Origin: Nilaparvata lugens
Lineage: Eukaryota; Arthropoda; Insecta; Hemiptera; Delphacidae
Assembly: GCF_014356525.2 (NCBI RefSeq)
Contig: NC_052504.1
Span: 65,319,114 to 65,383,113 of the forward strand
DNA length: 64,000 bases
Direction: 5' to 3'
Shown here: positions 27,601 through 39,600 of the stretch, one piece after another
How positions within the stretch are numbered: the first letter of the stretch is position 1
Layout of the letters: the number at the start of each line of letters is the position of its first letter
Notes under the pieces: model-generated
Database searches by the model: none
What the model saw: the letters and a program-made list of their open reading frames with translations, nothing else
Told to the model about the DNA's origin: nothing
Translations under genes and position numbers: made by a program

Positions 27601-30600
27601 CTCTATCTCTAGCATTTGTAGCTATTTCCCTTTCCCTGTTTTGAGCCAATTTACTAAAAAATCGTTATTTGTTTTTTTGACTGTTTTTAAACCAGAGGAT
27701 TGCAAACGGCTTTCAATCAGCTCTGCCAATCTATTACAAAAGATTACTTTGCCAGATCGATTTAGATGCAACCCATGATTAGTGAAGTTATGTCTTTTCA
27801 GCCTTTCATTTAGAAAACAAATCCCCAGTTGTTTAGAATTCTTATTTTTTAGGCTGTTGATTGTATTATGGATTGATTTGTTTGTCGAATTGATTGCTTC
27901 ATTTAATTCTGGCCTATCAAACCTATTAGGAATAGTACTTATTATTAAGTTTGTTTTTTTGCTGAGTGGCACAATTTCCTTGATTTTTTCTGTTACTTGA
28001 GGAAGATGATTCAAGTTAGGTTTATTTATATTATTTGAGCCACCCAGTACAATTAGATAGTCATTTTCATCAAAGTCTTTAGTTTGTTCCCTAGCTGACT
28101 CTACAACTGCATTAATTGATGCACTTGGCTTGAAAAAACATTGGACATCAAATTTATTTTTCAATCTTTTATCAAGGAGATCACTGCAATCACGTCCATG
28201 ACTGGACGTCAGTAGCAGAACTCTCCCTTTCCTATCTTTATTTCCCTCAGCTATATTTTTGGTTGCTGTCTTCAAAACCTCACTGTACGTTTTATTTCGA
28301 CCATTTTCAGAGCATTTCCCATCATTTAGGTTAGATTCTATTTTTTTGCATTTGGACGGAGGTTCTATCATACATTTAGTATTATCAAATTTAGATTTTA
28401 GTTTCTTTATTTCCTCCGACATTAGACTACATTGATTTTTTAGATTTAGTATTTCTTTTTTATGGTCTTCATCTTGTAATTTTATAATCAGTTCCAAAGA
28501 TTTAATTTCTTCTACCATCCCTAACCTTTCTTCCTCAGACGTTTTTAGAGTTACTTCTAATTGGTTTTTTAAATTAGTGTGGCTACTTTGTAGTTGAGCA
28601 ACTTTTTCGGCTAAAGTAGTTTGAGAAACTGGGGTTTTTGGTTTTGGCGTTTTTGAATTTTGGTTTTGGGAACGCGTAAGTACTCCCGCTATGTTTACAT
28701 TTCTATTAATAACCTTCGGTGTTCTATTTGAGCTCATCTTCCTATCTAAGAAATTATATTACTTGCAATAATAATAATTGATTTATAAATGATAGAATTT
28801 TAATTTGGTTATAATTTTAGTCAAGTAAACTATCTATGTTTATTTTTAAATCTCGAAAACCTAACCTCAAAATAACCTCTAAACGATGTTTGGCTTATAA
28901 AATAGAATTAAGAATTAAAATCTAAAACAAAATGATAAAATGTGATCAAGAAACAATTAATAATGAAATTAATACAAAATTTGTACTTATCCGTGACTAT
29001 TTATAACACAAAATCTTCCAAAACCCAGGAGCGAAATTATGTATGACTTTCATTCAAAACCTCAAGGTCAGACCTCAAGGTCATCTGGTGTGGCGCACTC
29101 ACACAACTTTCCTTGCCGTAATAAAAATTGATCACCTGACGCTAGTGTTCACGCGCATCTCAAGTCCACTATTCAAAGATCTGAGCCAGCCGGTAACAGG
29201 ACAATAACGCTGGAGACACACGATGTCTGCTATCTCTTCATAGTGAATGATTTAATAGAATCAACAGTTTGCAATTGAATAATCACATTTTCTCGAATTT
29301 CAAGCTTATTTTCAATTTTAGGTGAAAATGTTACTGAACATTGATTGTAGAGATTTTCATGATCAATCTTTTCCACACGATTTTTTTGTTTAAATTGTAT
29401 CTGACGCCTGATAATTAGGAATCTAAAATCAATCTTTGCATAGATGGAGCAGAGCACCTGGAATTTTTATAGATATGGGACTTGTGACAGTTTGTAGAGT
29501 TTACCAATGACTATTCTAGGTATAAATTTGATCAAAATCGTTGGAGTCATCTTCGAGAAAATGCGAAATCCCCTTTTTTGACAACATTTTTGCCATTTTA
29601 GCCGCCATCTTGAATTGAATTTGATCGAAATTCTTCGTTTCGGATCCTTATATTGTAAGGACCTTAAGTTCCAAATTTAAAGTCATTCCGTTTATTGGGA
29701 GATGAGATTTGGTTTGAACAGACACACTGTCACAAAGTAAAATTGTGACGAGGAAATAGTTAATAATATTATTGAAAGACGCTCGGCAATCAGCAAAGCT
29801 AGCCGACCGCGGAGATAAGGAAGGTACCGATGACGCACCATCTTCCGCGCATCGGGACGATTTCCACCGCCTCTGGTGGCGGCACAACTCCATCACCTCC
29901 ACTTTGGGGGAGTATTTAAACGCCGGACGAGCCCCAGACCACAGCATTCCGCTCACAACCTTCCTGCTCCTTGTACAGCGGCCCGTTGGCTGCCGTACGT
30001 CCCCGACCTCCTGTCCTTGTACAGCGGCCCGTTGGCTGCCGTACGTCCCTAACCTTCCATCTCACTAGGGCACAGCAGACCGTTGTCTGCCGTCCCTGTC
30101 CTCCCATTTCTCCAGGGCACAGCGGATCGTTGTCTGCCGTCCCTGTCCTTCCATTCCCCCAGGGCACAGCGGACCGTTGTCTGCCGTCCCTGTCCTTCCA
30201 TCTCCCTAGGGCACAGCGGACCGTTGTCTGCCGTCCCTGTCCTTCCATTCCCCCAGGGCACAGCGGACCGTTGTCTGCCGTCCCTGTCCTTCCATCTCCC
30301 TAGGGCACAGCGGACCATTGTCTGCCGTCCCTATTCTTCCATCTCCCCAGGGCACAGCGGACCGTTGTCTGCCGTCCCTGTCCTTCCATTCCCCTAGGGC
30401 ACAGCGGACCGTTGTCTGCCGTCCCTGTCCTTCCATTTCCCCAGGGCACAGCGGACCGTTGTCTGCCGTCCCTGTCCTTCCATTTCCCCAGGGCACAGCG
30501 GACCGTTGTCTGCCGTCCCTGTCCTTCCATCTCCCTAGGGCACAGCGGACCGTTGTCTGCCGTCCCTGTCCTTCCTTCTCCCCAGGGCACAGCGGACCGT

Positions 30601-33600
30601 TGTCTGCCGTCCCTGTCCTCCCATTCCTCCAGGGCACAGCGGACCGTTGTCTGCCGTCCCTGTCCTTCCACCTCCCCAGGGCACAGCGGACCGTTGTCTG
30701 CCGTCCCTGTCCTTCCACCTCCCCAGGGCACAGCGGACCGTTGTCTGCCGTCCCATTCTCCCATCTTCCCAGGGCACAGCGGACCGTTGTCTGCCGTCCC
30801 TGTCCTTCCATTTCCCCAGGGCACAGCGGACCGTTGTCTGCCGTCCCTATTCTTCCATCTCCCCAGGGCACAGCGGACCGTTGTCTGCCGTCCCTATTCT
30901 TTCACCTCCCCAGGGCACAGCGGACCGTTGTCTGCCAGTCTCCATTTGGTGACCTATAGATACCTAACACTGCTACCTCAAATCGATCATCAATTTTTAA
31001 CCTTAGTCCCGTCACCTCTAAATCCATCTCAACAGAAAATCTCTTAACAAAATCCAGTTCATAAGTTTGGGTATGTTTAGCATTGCTAGTGAATATACAT
31101 ACACCACCACTTCTATGAGCTATTCTACAAAATTCTGATCTCAGTGAATAGCCTGGAATCCTAACTTGATTTATTTCCTTTATTTTTAAGCCATGCTCTG
31201 TGAAAATAACAATGTCAGGATCCTCCTGTTTAAGAAATACTTCTAATCTGTCAATTTGTTGCGAAGATACTGAATATTTTGATGATAAATACTAAAAACC
31301 TTACCATCTTGTGCTACTCTATCTCTAGCATTTGTAGCTATTTCCCTTTCCCTGTTTTGAGCCAATTTACTAAAAAATCGTTATTTGTTTTTTTGACTGT
31401 TTTTAAACCAGAGGATTGCAAACGGCTTTCAATCAGCTCTGCCAATCTATTACAAAAGATTACTTTGCCAGATCGATTTAGATGCAACCCATGATTAGTG
31501 AAGTTATGTCTTTTCAGCCTTTCATTTAGAAAACAAATCCCCAGTTGTTTAGAATTCTTATTTTTTAGGCTGTTGATTGTATTATGGATTGATTTGTTTG
31601 TCGAATTGATTGCTTCATTTAATTCTGGCCTATCAAACCTATTAGGAATAGTACTTATTATTAAGTTTGTTTTTTTGCTGAGTGGCACAATTTCCTTGAT
31701 TTTTTCTGTTACTTGAGGAAGATGATTCAAGTTAGGTTTATTTATATTATTTGAGCCACCCAGTACAATTAGATAGTCATTTTCATCAAAGTCTTTAGTT
31801 TGTTCCCTAGCTGACTCTACAACTGCATTAATTGATGCACTTGGCTTGAAAAAACATTGGATATCAAATTTATTTTTCAATCTTTTATCAAGGAGATCAC
31901 TGCAATCACGTCCATGACTGGACGTCAGTAGCAGAACTCTCCCTTTCCTATCTTTATTTCCCTCAGCTATATTTTTGGTTGCTGTCTTCAAAACCTCACT
32001 GTACGTTTTATTTCGACCATTTTCAGAGCATTTCCCATCATTTAGGTTAGATTCTATTTTTTTGCATTTGGACGGAGGTTCTATCATACATTTAGTATTA
32101 TCAAATTTAGATTTTAGTTTCTTTATTTCCTCCGACATTAGACTACATTGATTTTTTAGATTTAGTATTTCTTTTTTATGGTCTTCATCTTGTAATTTTA
32201 TAATCAGTTCCAAAGATTTAATTTCTTCTACCATCCCTAACCTTTCTTCCTCAGACGTTTTTAGAGTTACTTCTAATTGGTTTTTTAAATTAGTGTGGCT
32301 ACTTTGTAGTTGAGCAACTTTTTCGGCTAAAGTAGTTTGAGGAACTGGGGTTTTTGGTTTTGGCGTTTTTGAATTTTGGTTTTGGGAACGCGTAAGTACT
32401 CCCGTTATGTTTACATTTCTATTAATAACCTTCGGTGTTCTATTTGAGCTCATCTTCCTATCTAAGAAATTATATTACTTGCAATAATAATAATTGATTT
32501 ATAAATGATAGAATTTTAATTTGGTTATAATTTTAGTCAAGTAAACTATCTATGTTTATTTTTAAATCTCGAAAACCTAACCTCAAAATAACCTCTAAAC
32601 GATGTTTGGCTTATAAAATAGAATTAAGAATTAAAATCTAAAACAAAATGATAAAATGTGATCAAGAAACAATTAATAATGAAATTAATACAAAATTTGT
32701 ACTTATCCGTGACTATTTATAACACAAAATCTTCCAAAACCCAGGAGCGAAATTATGTTTGACTTTCATTCACAACCTCAAGGTCAGACCTCAAGGTCAT
32801 CTGGTGTGGCGCACTCACACAACTTTCCTTGCCGTAATAAAAATTGATCACCTGACGCTAGTGTTCACGCGCATCTCAAGTCCACTATTCAAAGATCTGA
32901 GCCAGCCGGTAACAGGACAATAACGCTGGAGACACACGATGTCTGCTATCTCTTCATAGTGAATGATTTAATAGAATCAACAGTTTGCAATTGAATAATC
33001 ACATTTTCTCGAATTTCAAGCTTATTTTCAATTTTAGGTGAAAATGTTACTGAACATTGATTGTAGAGATTTTCATGATCAATCTTTTCCACACGATTTT
33101 TTTGTTTAAATTGTATCTGACGCCTGATAATTAGGAATCTAAAATCAATCTTTGCATAGATGGAGCAGAGCACCTGGAATTTTTATAGATATGGGACTTG
33201 TGACAGTTTGTAGAGTTTACCAATGACTATTCTAGGTATAAATTTGATCAAAATCGTTGGAGTCATCTTCGAGAAAAATGCGAAATCCCCTTTTTTGACA
33301 ACATTTTTGCCATTTTAGCCGCCATCTTGAATTGAATTTGATCGAAATTCTTCGTTTCGGATCCTTATATTGTAAGGACCTTAAGTTCCAAATTTAAAGT
33401 CATTCCGTTTATTGGGAGATGAGATTTGGTTTGAACAGACACACTGTCACAAAGTAAAATTGTGACGAGGAAATAGTTAATAATATTATTGAAAGACGCT
33501 CGGCTATCAGCAAAGCTAGCCGACCGCGGAGATAAGGAAGGTACCGATGACGCACCATCTTCCGCGCATCGGGACGATTTCCACCGCCTCTGGTGGCGGC

Positions 33601-36600
33601 ACAACTCCATCACCTCCACTTTGGGGGAGTATTTAAACGCCGGACGAGCCCCAGACCACAGCATTCCGCTCACAACCTTCCTGCTCCTTGTACAGCGGCC
33701 CGTTGGCTGCCGTACGTCCCCGACCTCCTGTCCTTGTACAGCGGCCCGTTGGCTGCCGTATGTCCCTAACCTTCCATCTCACTAGGGCACAGCAGACCGT
33801 TGTCTGCCGTACCTGTCCTCCCATTTCTCCAGGGCACAGCGGATCGTTGTCTGCCGTCCCTGTCCTTCCATCCCCTCAGGGCACAGCGGACCGTTGTCTG
33901 CCGTCCCTGTCCTTCCATCTCCCTAGGGCACAGCGGATCGTTGTCTGCCGTCCCTGTCCTTCCATTCCCCCAGGCACAGCGGACCGTTGTCTGCCGTCCC
34001 TGTCCTTCCATCTCCCTAGGGCACAGCGGACCATTGTCTGCCGTCCCTGTCCTTCCACCTCCCCAGGGCACAGCGGACCGTTGTCTGCCGTCCCTGTCCT
34101 TCCATTCCCCTAGGGCACAGCGGACCGTTGTCTGCCGTCCCTGTCCTCCCATTCCTCCAGGGCACAGCGGACCGTTGTCTGCCGTCCCTGTCCTTCCATT
34201 TCCCCAGGGCACAGCGGACCGTTGTCTGCCGTCCCTGTCCTTCCATCTCCCCAGGGCACAGCGGACCGTTGTCTGCCGTCCCTGTCCTTCCATCCCCAGG
34301 GCACAGCGGACCGTTGTCTGCCGTCCCATTCTCCCATCTTCCCAGGGCACAGCGGACCGTTGTCTGCCGTCCCTATCTTTCCATCTCCCCAGGGCACAGC
34401 GGACCGTTGTCTGCCGTCCCTATTCTTCCATCTCCCCAGGGCACAGCGGACCGTTGTCTGCCGTCCCTATTCTTTCACCTCCCCAGGGCACAGCGGACCG
34501 TTGTCTGCCATCCCTATCTTTCCATCTCCTCAGGGCACAGCGGACCGTTGTCTGCCGTCCCTATTCTTCCATCTCCCCAGGGCACAGCGGACCGTTGTCT
34601 GCCGTCCCTATTCTTCTTTCTCCCCAGGGCACAGCGGACCGTTGTCTGCCGTCCCTATCCTGTCAATCCTTCCTCTTCCTACTTCACTGGAGCGGAAACG
34701 AGGCCGTAAGGCCAATACAAAATTACATCAAAGTGGTGTCATCAGAGAAGAGAGCGACCTTCACACCGTCAGAAGCACCAGGAGGTGCTGTCCAAGCCAG
34801 CTGAAGCACAAAGAAGAAAGAAGAGGAACTTCGACTTGCCTCCTTTCCCCCGCCCACATTACGACTGAGCGAAGTCATCCAGGAGCAACACCTGGGTATC
34901 AATCACCCACCTCTGAAGCTACTCAGGGTGTACGTGATAACACATACACTCATACACCCACATACAGACCAATACCCAAAAACCTCTTTTTTGGACTCAG
35001 AGGACCTTGAAACGAAACCTAGGTCAGAGGACCTAGAAATTTGGGTACCTTAATTTTTTCGGAAAGGAATACTTTCCTCACCTATGTAATTGGACAAGGA
35101 AAGTGAAAAATAGCAAGTGAGAAAAAAATGTCAGCTGTGTGAATTACTAAGTGCTTTTGGACAGTTTGAAAATAATCATATTCATCACCCAGGAACGATA
35201 TGTCTCTTACCCAGAAACAATGCCCTACAATATTAGTGGGGAGTTCAGAAACATTCTGTACAATACGCAATAATTATTATATCAGATCTGAGAGTATTTA
35301 AATAATTACCTAGAATTTTCACTCGTTAAATACACTGTGAAGCTCTACTCTCATTGAAATACAAAATACTGTCTCCAATGAATCAAGTGGAAAGCCAAAA
35401 GCAGCTGAAAAAGCATAAACATCATTCTTCACAACAAAAATCATGAGTTTATGATTTCACACAATAGAAACCGTGTCAAAATCTCAACTTACTCTATAAT
35501 TCTATAAAATAATAAGAACATGTAGCTTTCATCTCAAATATTCGATGTAAAGTACATAACATAGAATATTGAATTTCGTGGAATGAAGTTCTGCTTACAA
35601 TTAAAAACTTTAGAACCTCCTCATCGACTGGACCTGAACAAACATAATTCTAGATACTCCTCATTTGTTGTGTAAATATTATCCAATATTTGAATCATTA
35701 TAATGAGCTAGTGATACAATAAATTATCAATTACCGGGAACCTGTTATTGTTAACAACCTTGTTGAACAATAAATATTTCAGTTGACCAATATCGCATAT
35801 TGGCATGAGATAGGACGTGATATTTGGGGAAATATCGTTGCGCTGAAATGTTTGTGTTACTGGAGGTCTGCTATTTGCTTGCTGATACCCCGATTCAACT
35901 GTTACATGATGATAAATCTGTTTACTTTACTAGATTGAAACTACTTCGCCCATGTTAATGTGTTGCTAACTCGACCAATGTTGGTTGAGGGATGCATAGA
36001 ACTTCTTATCAGCAGTCATTCTTCCACGGTGATGGATATAGAAATTTCTTGTGCTTTCACCGTAATCTACCTCCAACCCTCTCAACCTTAACTCTCCAAG
36101 AGTCTTGAGAGAATTGCCCTCACGCTGTAGCACCCTCATGTGCTAGGAATTGGACTGTTCTCCTTTCGAAATTTGAAATGTATTGCACAATTATCGATTC
36201 AGATGGGAAAGTTGCAAAAACTCACTTTCAAATTTCCGTGTTATCAAATTAGCAGTGTTTGTCATTGTTTGCTTCTTGACCACTGAGAATTCATTCGATA
36301 GCGATTTCTAATTTTCTCACTCCAACATTCCTATGCTTTGTGCAGTCACAAGTCACAATATTTATTCGTTTCATCAACCTTTTTACCTATTTCAATGACA
36401 AACATGAGATATTTAATCACATAGACTAACATATATTAGTACAGAAAGATGAATATAGATAGTTTTATAAATGTATTCTTCCAATGTAATTTTCGTTATA
36501 TTTCAAATGAATGCTCTTGTCCAAGATATTCTTCTCTCTTCTCAGAGGCAGATACATTACTAGATGTATCTAATTACCGTTCAATAGTTCAAGGGCTGAA

Positions 36601-39600
36601 TGTATCTTCAACTATAAATTATGTGGTGTTGGTGTCTGCTAGATAAGACACTAAATACACCGATCAAAACTAAGGCTCTATGAGATTCTTTCAAATACGA
36701 GTTGTCTAATCTTATTTAAAATTTTCAAGTGATTATCAGACTACTGAGGCTGTAGAATAATTGAATGAGAGGTTATACATTGATTTCCATCTGAAATAAA
36801 ACTGTTTAAGATGTGCAGTATATATAAATAGGCGGAGAGGCCAGCTCTTTAGAGCAGCTCCTTCCTTCCACAAAGCAGTCAGTCAGTCGATATCCCTGAC
36901 CAAAGCTTTGTAGTCGTGTGTAAGGGGGGGCAGGGGCGTCTATTACGGTTTCCAAGTCGCCACGCCACATCAAACAAGTTCATCATCAGCGTTTATTGCT
37001 CAGATGCAGGCTCGATAGCAACAGCTCATGTCAACCACACAACTCGCATCGTACTTGAAGTTCATGACATGAAAGCCTATTGCATATTGCTGAGCCGATT
37101 GAGACAAACTCAATTAATGATTGCAACTCAGAATTTGTTTATCGATTGCGATTTTGTAATTGGTATATGAGGCATTGAGGAAATTCAATCCTCTTTCAAA
37201 TTCTGGTATCGATTATACATAGATCCTGTAGTGCTCTTCCTGGGGGAGTTACTATCGCCTCCAAGGATAGGACGACAGACGTATAATGAATCTTGCACTG
37301 AGTCACCAGTATTGAGGTTAGAAATTTTGAAAATGCGTGCGTGGACGCTGAGTGAATACCAGACTGATTGAGTCACTACAAGATTCGATACAATCGTCTG
37401 AATCGCGGGAGGCATAAACACTCACTCACCCTTGATTCTTCTTATGACAGATTGTATAATGATAAAAACTTTTAAAAGTAGTGTAGCGGTTGCTAAACAC
37501 TGAATACGGATATCTTAAAACTATTACCTGTGATGGAACAGCATACAAAATTATACAGGTCGAGCAAAAATCACGATGTAGATAATTTACGGGACTGCGT
37601 CTCTAATAAGTTCCGAAGGATTAAAATAGGGTACTAGGACCAGATATCGTTCAGAATATACTTCGAGAACAGAGTCTTGTCGGGCTTTATGCTCTATTGT
37701 AGGAAATTATATGATCTCCAGCTGCATCTGCTATACAGTCGACGAATTCGCTCCTAAGTCGAAGTTGGTAACAGATAAAAGCTGATATATGAGCAGGTAA
37801 GGACAGAGAATAGATAATCTCGATCTGACCCCACACACTACATCCACTTAGATATGTTCCAATATCCAGGTCGATTCAATTATTTCAATGATCGTACTTG
37901 ATCGGTTCTTGATAATATAGAACGTGTCAGACAGGCTTAAGAAATAATCGAACTCAGAAGACGAATTGACAAAATGGAAATATAATATTATAAAATATAT
38001 GATTTGACAGTTCAGATTCAGAGCTTGGATTACAGATTGAAAATAGTTTAACATTAACAAAAATGATTAGAAGTTTGCTTGTGCTCGCATGATACCAAGC
38101 ATGATTCAACAGAATTTTATAATTGACAAATTCAACAGTTTTCTGAAAAATAGTGAAAATAAATTATAAAAGATTTTTAAAATTGCTCGGGGTCGTGGTT
38201 CTGGCAGCGGAGGATAGTTAATCAACTACAAGTTCTTATAAATTCCATATCAGATAAAATCTAGGATCTTAATAATTATAAGCGCTTGTCGGCGTGGCTA
38301 TTACTTTAACGAAGAAAAATTTTATATTTTCTGCACTGTTATTTCTTTCGAAGCGAAGATTGGGGCCCCAAAATATAAAACTCACGTGAATCCTCTTGGC
38401 GGTCGTGGTTTCTTTAGATCAAATTTGTTTGATCGGTGGCTGGTCCAGGCTTCGGTCTCAGCACGTGTGGAATTTTAATTAAATATCTCCTTCACCAAAA
38501 TAATTAGGGAATAATTAAATTAGAATTTCTCGAATTATCGATTGATGAAATAAATTTACAAATAATAGATAAATAAGCCTAAAATATTGGCTCACAGATA
38601 AAATATATAAAAATCGAACAAAATTTCACTAATGGGTCTTTGGTAACTTTCAACAAGGTCTTAGCGGTGAGGATTTTAAAAGGGAAGTGAAGTGTCTTCT
38701 TCTAAGCCTTGGGCTAGAACCTTTTCTCTGAGAATCTCTGTGTAATTAATTTGCATGAAAATTTGCCATTGATAGAATGATTATGACGTAGGCATGACGT
38801 CAGTGGCAAGCAGTAAAATGTAACTCCTTTAATTACAATAATAACTTAATTTGTATAACTTTTTAAACTGCTTAATTCTCTAGATACAGTTCCTCTATAC
38901 AGTGTACATGCACTAGCATATATGATAAGGCAGGTTTGCTCTTTGCTGTCTGATAACAGATTAACATATGATGTTTTCAAACGATCATCCCTTTTGGTGC
39001 TATTTCTATGACATATGATTGGCTTAGACTTGCCAAAGAGATTCATTCACCATGTGACTCAGTTGAATCAATAATTTATAATTTAATATTTCTACACAAT
39101 TCTTATTATATTCGAAGCTGTTATAATTAATTTTTGCTGCTCTTATCAGTGATACAATATTCATGCTATGACCTAGTTAGTTACAATAACATGCGACATT
39201 ATAATGTGACTAGCCGTCAGGCTCACTTCGCTCGCCATATCCGTCTAGCCAGGGGGCTCCGCCCCCTGGACCCCCGACTGGATCGTCCAAGAATGAGATC
39301 AGCAGGCTCGCTTCGCTCGCCTGCATTTTTCATTTGAGCATTTTTATCATATGTTAGAGCAATCCAGTCGGGGGTCCAGACTAAACGTCTGGCTAAACGG
39401 ATATGGCGAGCGAAGCGAGCCTGACGGCTAGTAATATAATATTCCCAGGATTGAAGTAGCAGTGCCCAATCAATTTCTCCGCGATAAATGCATTTAGATC
39501 TTCAACTTGGTGCCAACCTAATATAGTCAACTCAACTTAATGCCAACCTGACAAAATTATTAATTTAGTTGCCAGTTAACAACTGTTTCGAAGAGGTACT

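Larger units (their letters stand above)
24588..29036 (-). mobile_element. LINE-1 of this window: CR1-group-like non-LTR retrotransposon, nearly full length
   Basis: On the minus strand: 5' UTR (about 29036-28738), ORF1 with coiled coil and SGNH esterase domain, ORF2 with APE-type endonuclease and reverse transcriptase, short 3' UTR, and a 25-nt poly(A) tail read as T at 24588-24612. The esterase-type ORF1 is known from CR1/L2-group LINEs; exact clade is inference. ORF1 is intact. ORF2 has one nonsense codon and two single-base deletions, so this copy is not autonomous as written. The long tail and modest damage suggest fairly recent insertion. Its 5' part is included in the downstream tandem duplication. 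Confidence 0.85.
27220..30936. repeat. Large tandem duplication, unit A
   Basis: 3717 bp running from inside LINE-1 ORF2 through ORF1, 5' UTR, repeat C and the LTR-like segment to within its minisatellite. It is followed directly by unit B, which is more than 99 percent identical outside the minisatellite (three amino-acid changes in ORF1 by eye). The junction at 30933-30936 shares TGCC with 27216-27219. Confidence 0.93.
29728..30936 (+). mobile_element. LTR-like segment, unit A (cut by the duplication junction)
   Basis: A GC-rich block that interrupts repeat C. It begins about TGTCACAAAG, has a good TATA box (TATTTAAA at 29913-29920), and then a 47-bp minisatellite. The right portion is missing because the duplication junction falls inside the minisatellite; the complete version is unit B at 33445-34942. 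The LTR interpretation is inference. Confidence 0.5.
30937..34509. repeat. Large tandem duplication, unit B
   Basis: Second copy of 27220-30936, about 3.57 kb because its array holds about three fewer units up to the equivalent point. It starts inside LINE-1 ORF2 at AGTCTCCATTTGGTGACC. Beyond 34509 the array continues into the right flank that unit A lacks. Confidence 0.9.
33445..34942 (+). mobile_element. LTR-like element with internal minisatellite (unit B, both ends present)
   Basis: Inserted in repeat C, whose left and right parts lie at 32799-33444 and 34943-35104. It begins TGTCACAAAG, has a TATA box (33630-33637), the 47-bp array, then a non-repetitive tail ending about GTGATAACA. A TGGTGTCA (34734-34741) resembles a tRNA-Leu-type primer-binding site, so an alternative reading is an LTR ending near 34728 (ATTACA) plus some internal DNA. 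No gag, pol or second LTR is present. Boundaries and class are uncertain; a host-derived promoter segment is the alternative. Confidence 0.5.

Noticed and set aside
29916..31047. Long open frames of 80-221 codons on both strands over minisatellite A
   Set aside because: They exist only because the 47-bp unit has few stop codons and cycles through all frames; the protein is a pure repeat with no domain.
33688..35010. Frames of up to 334 codons over minisatellite B
   Set aside because: Same artefact; they also run into non-coding flank without motif.
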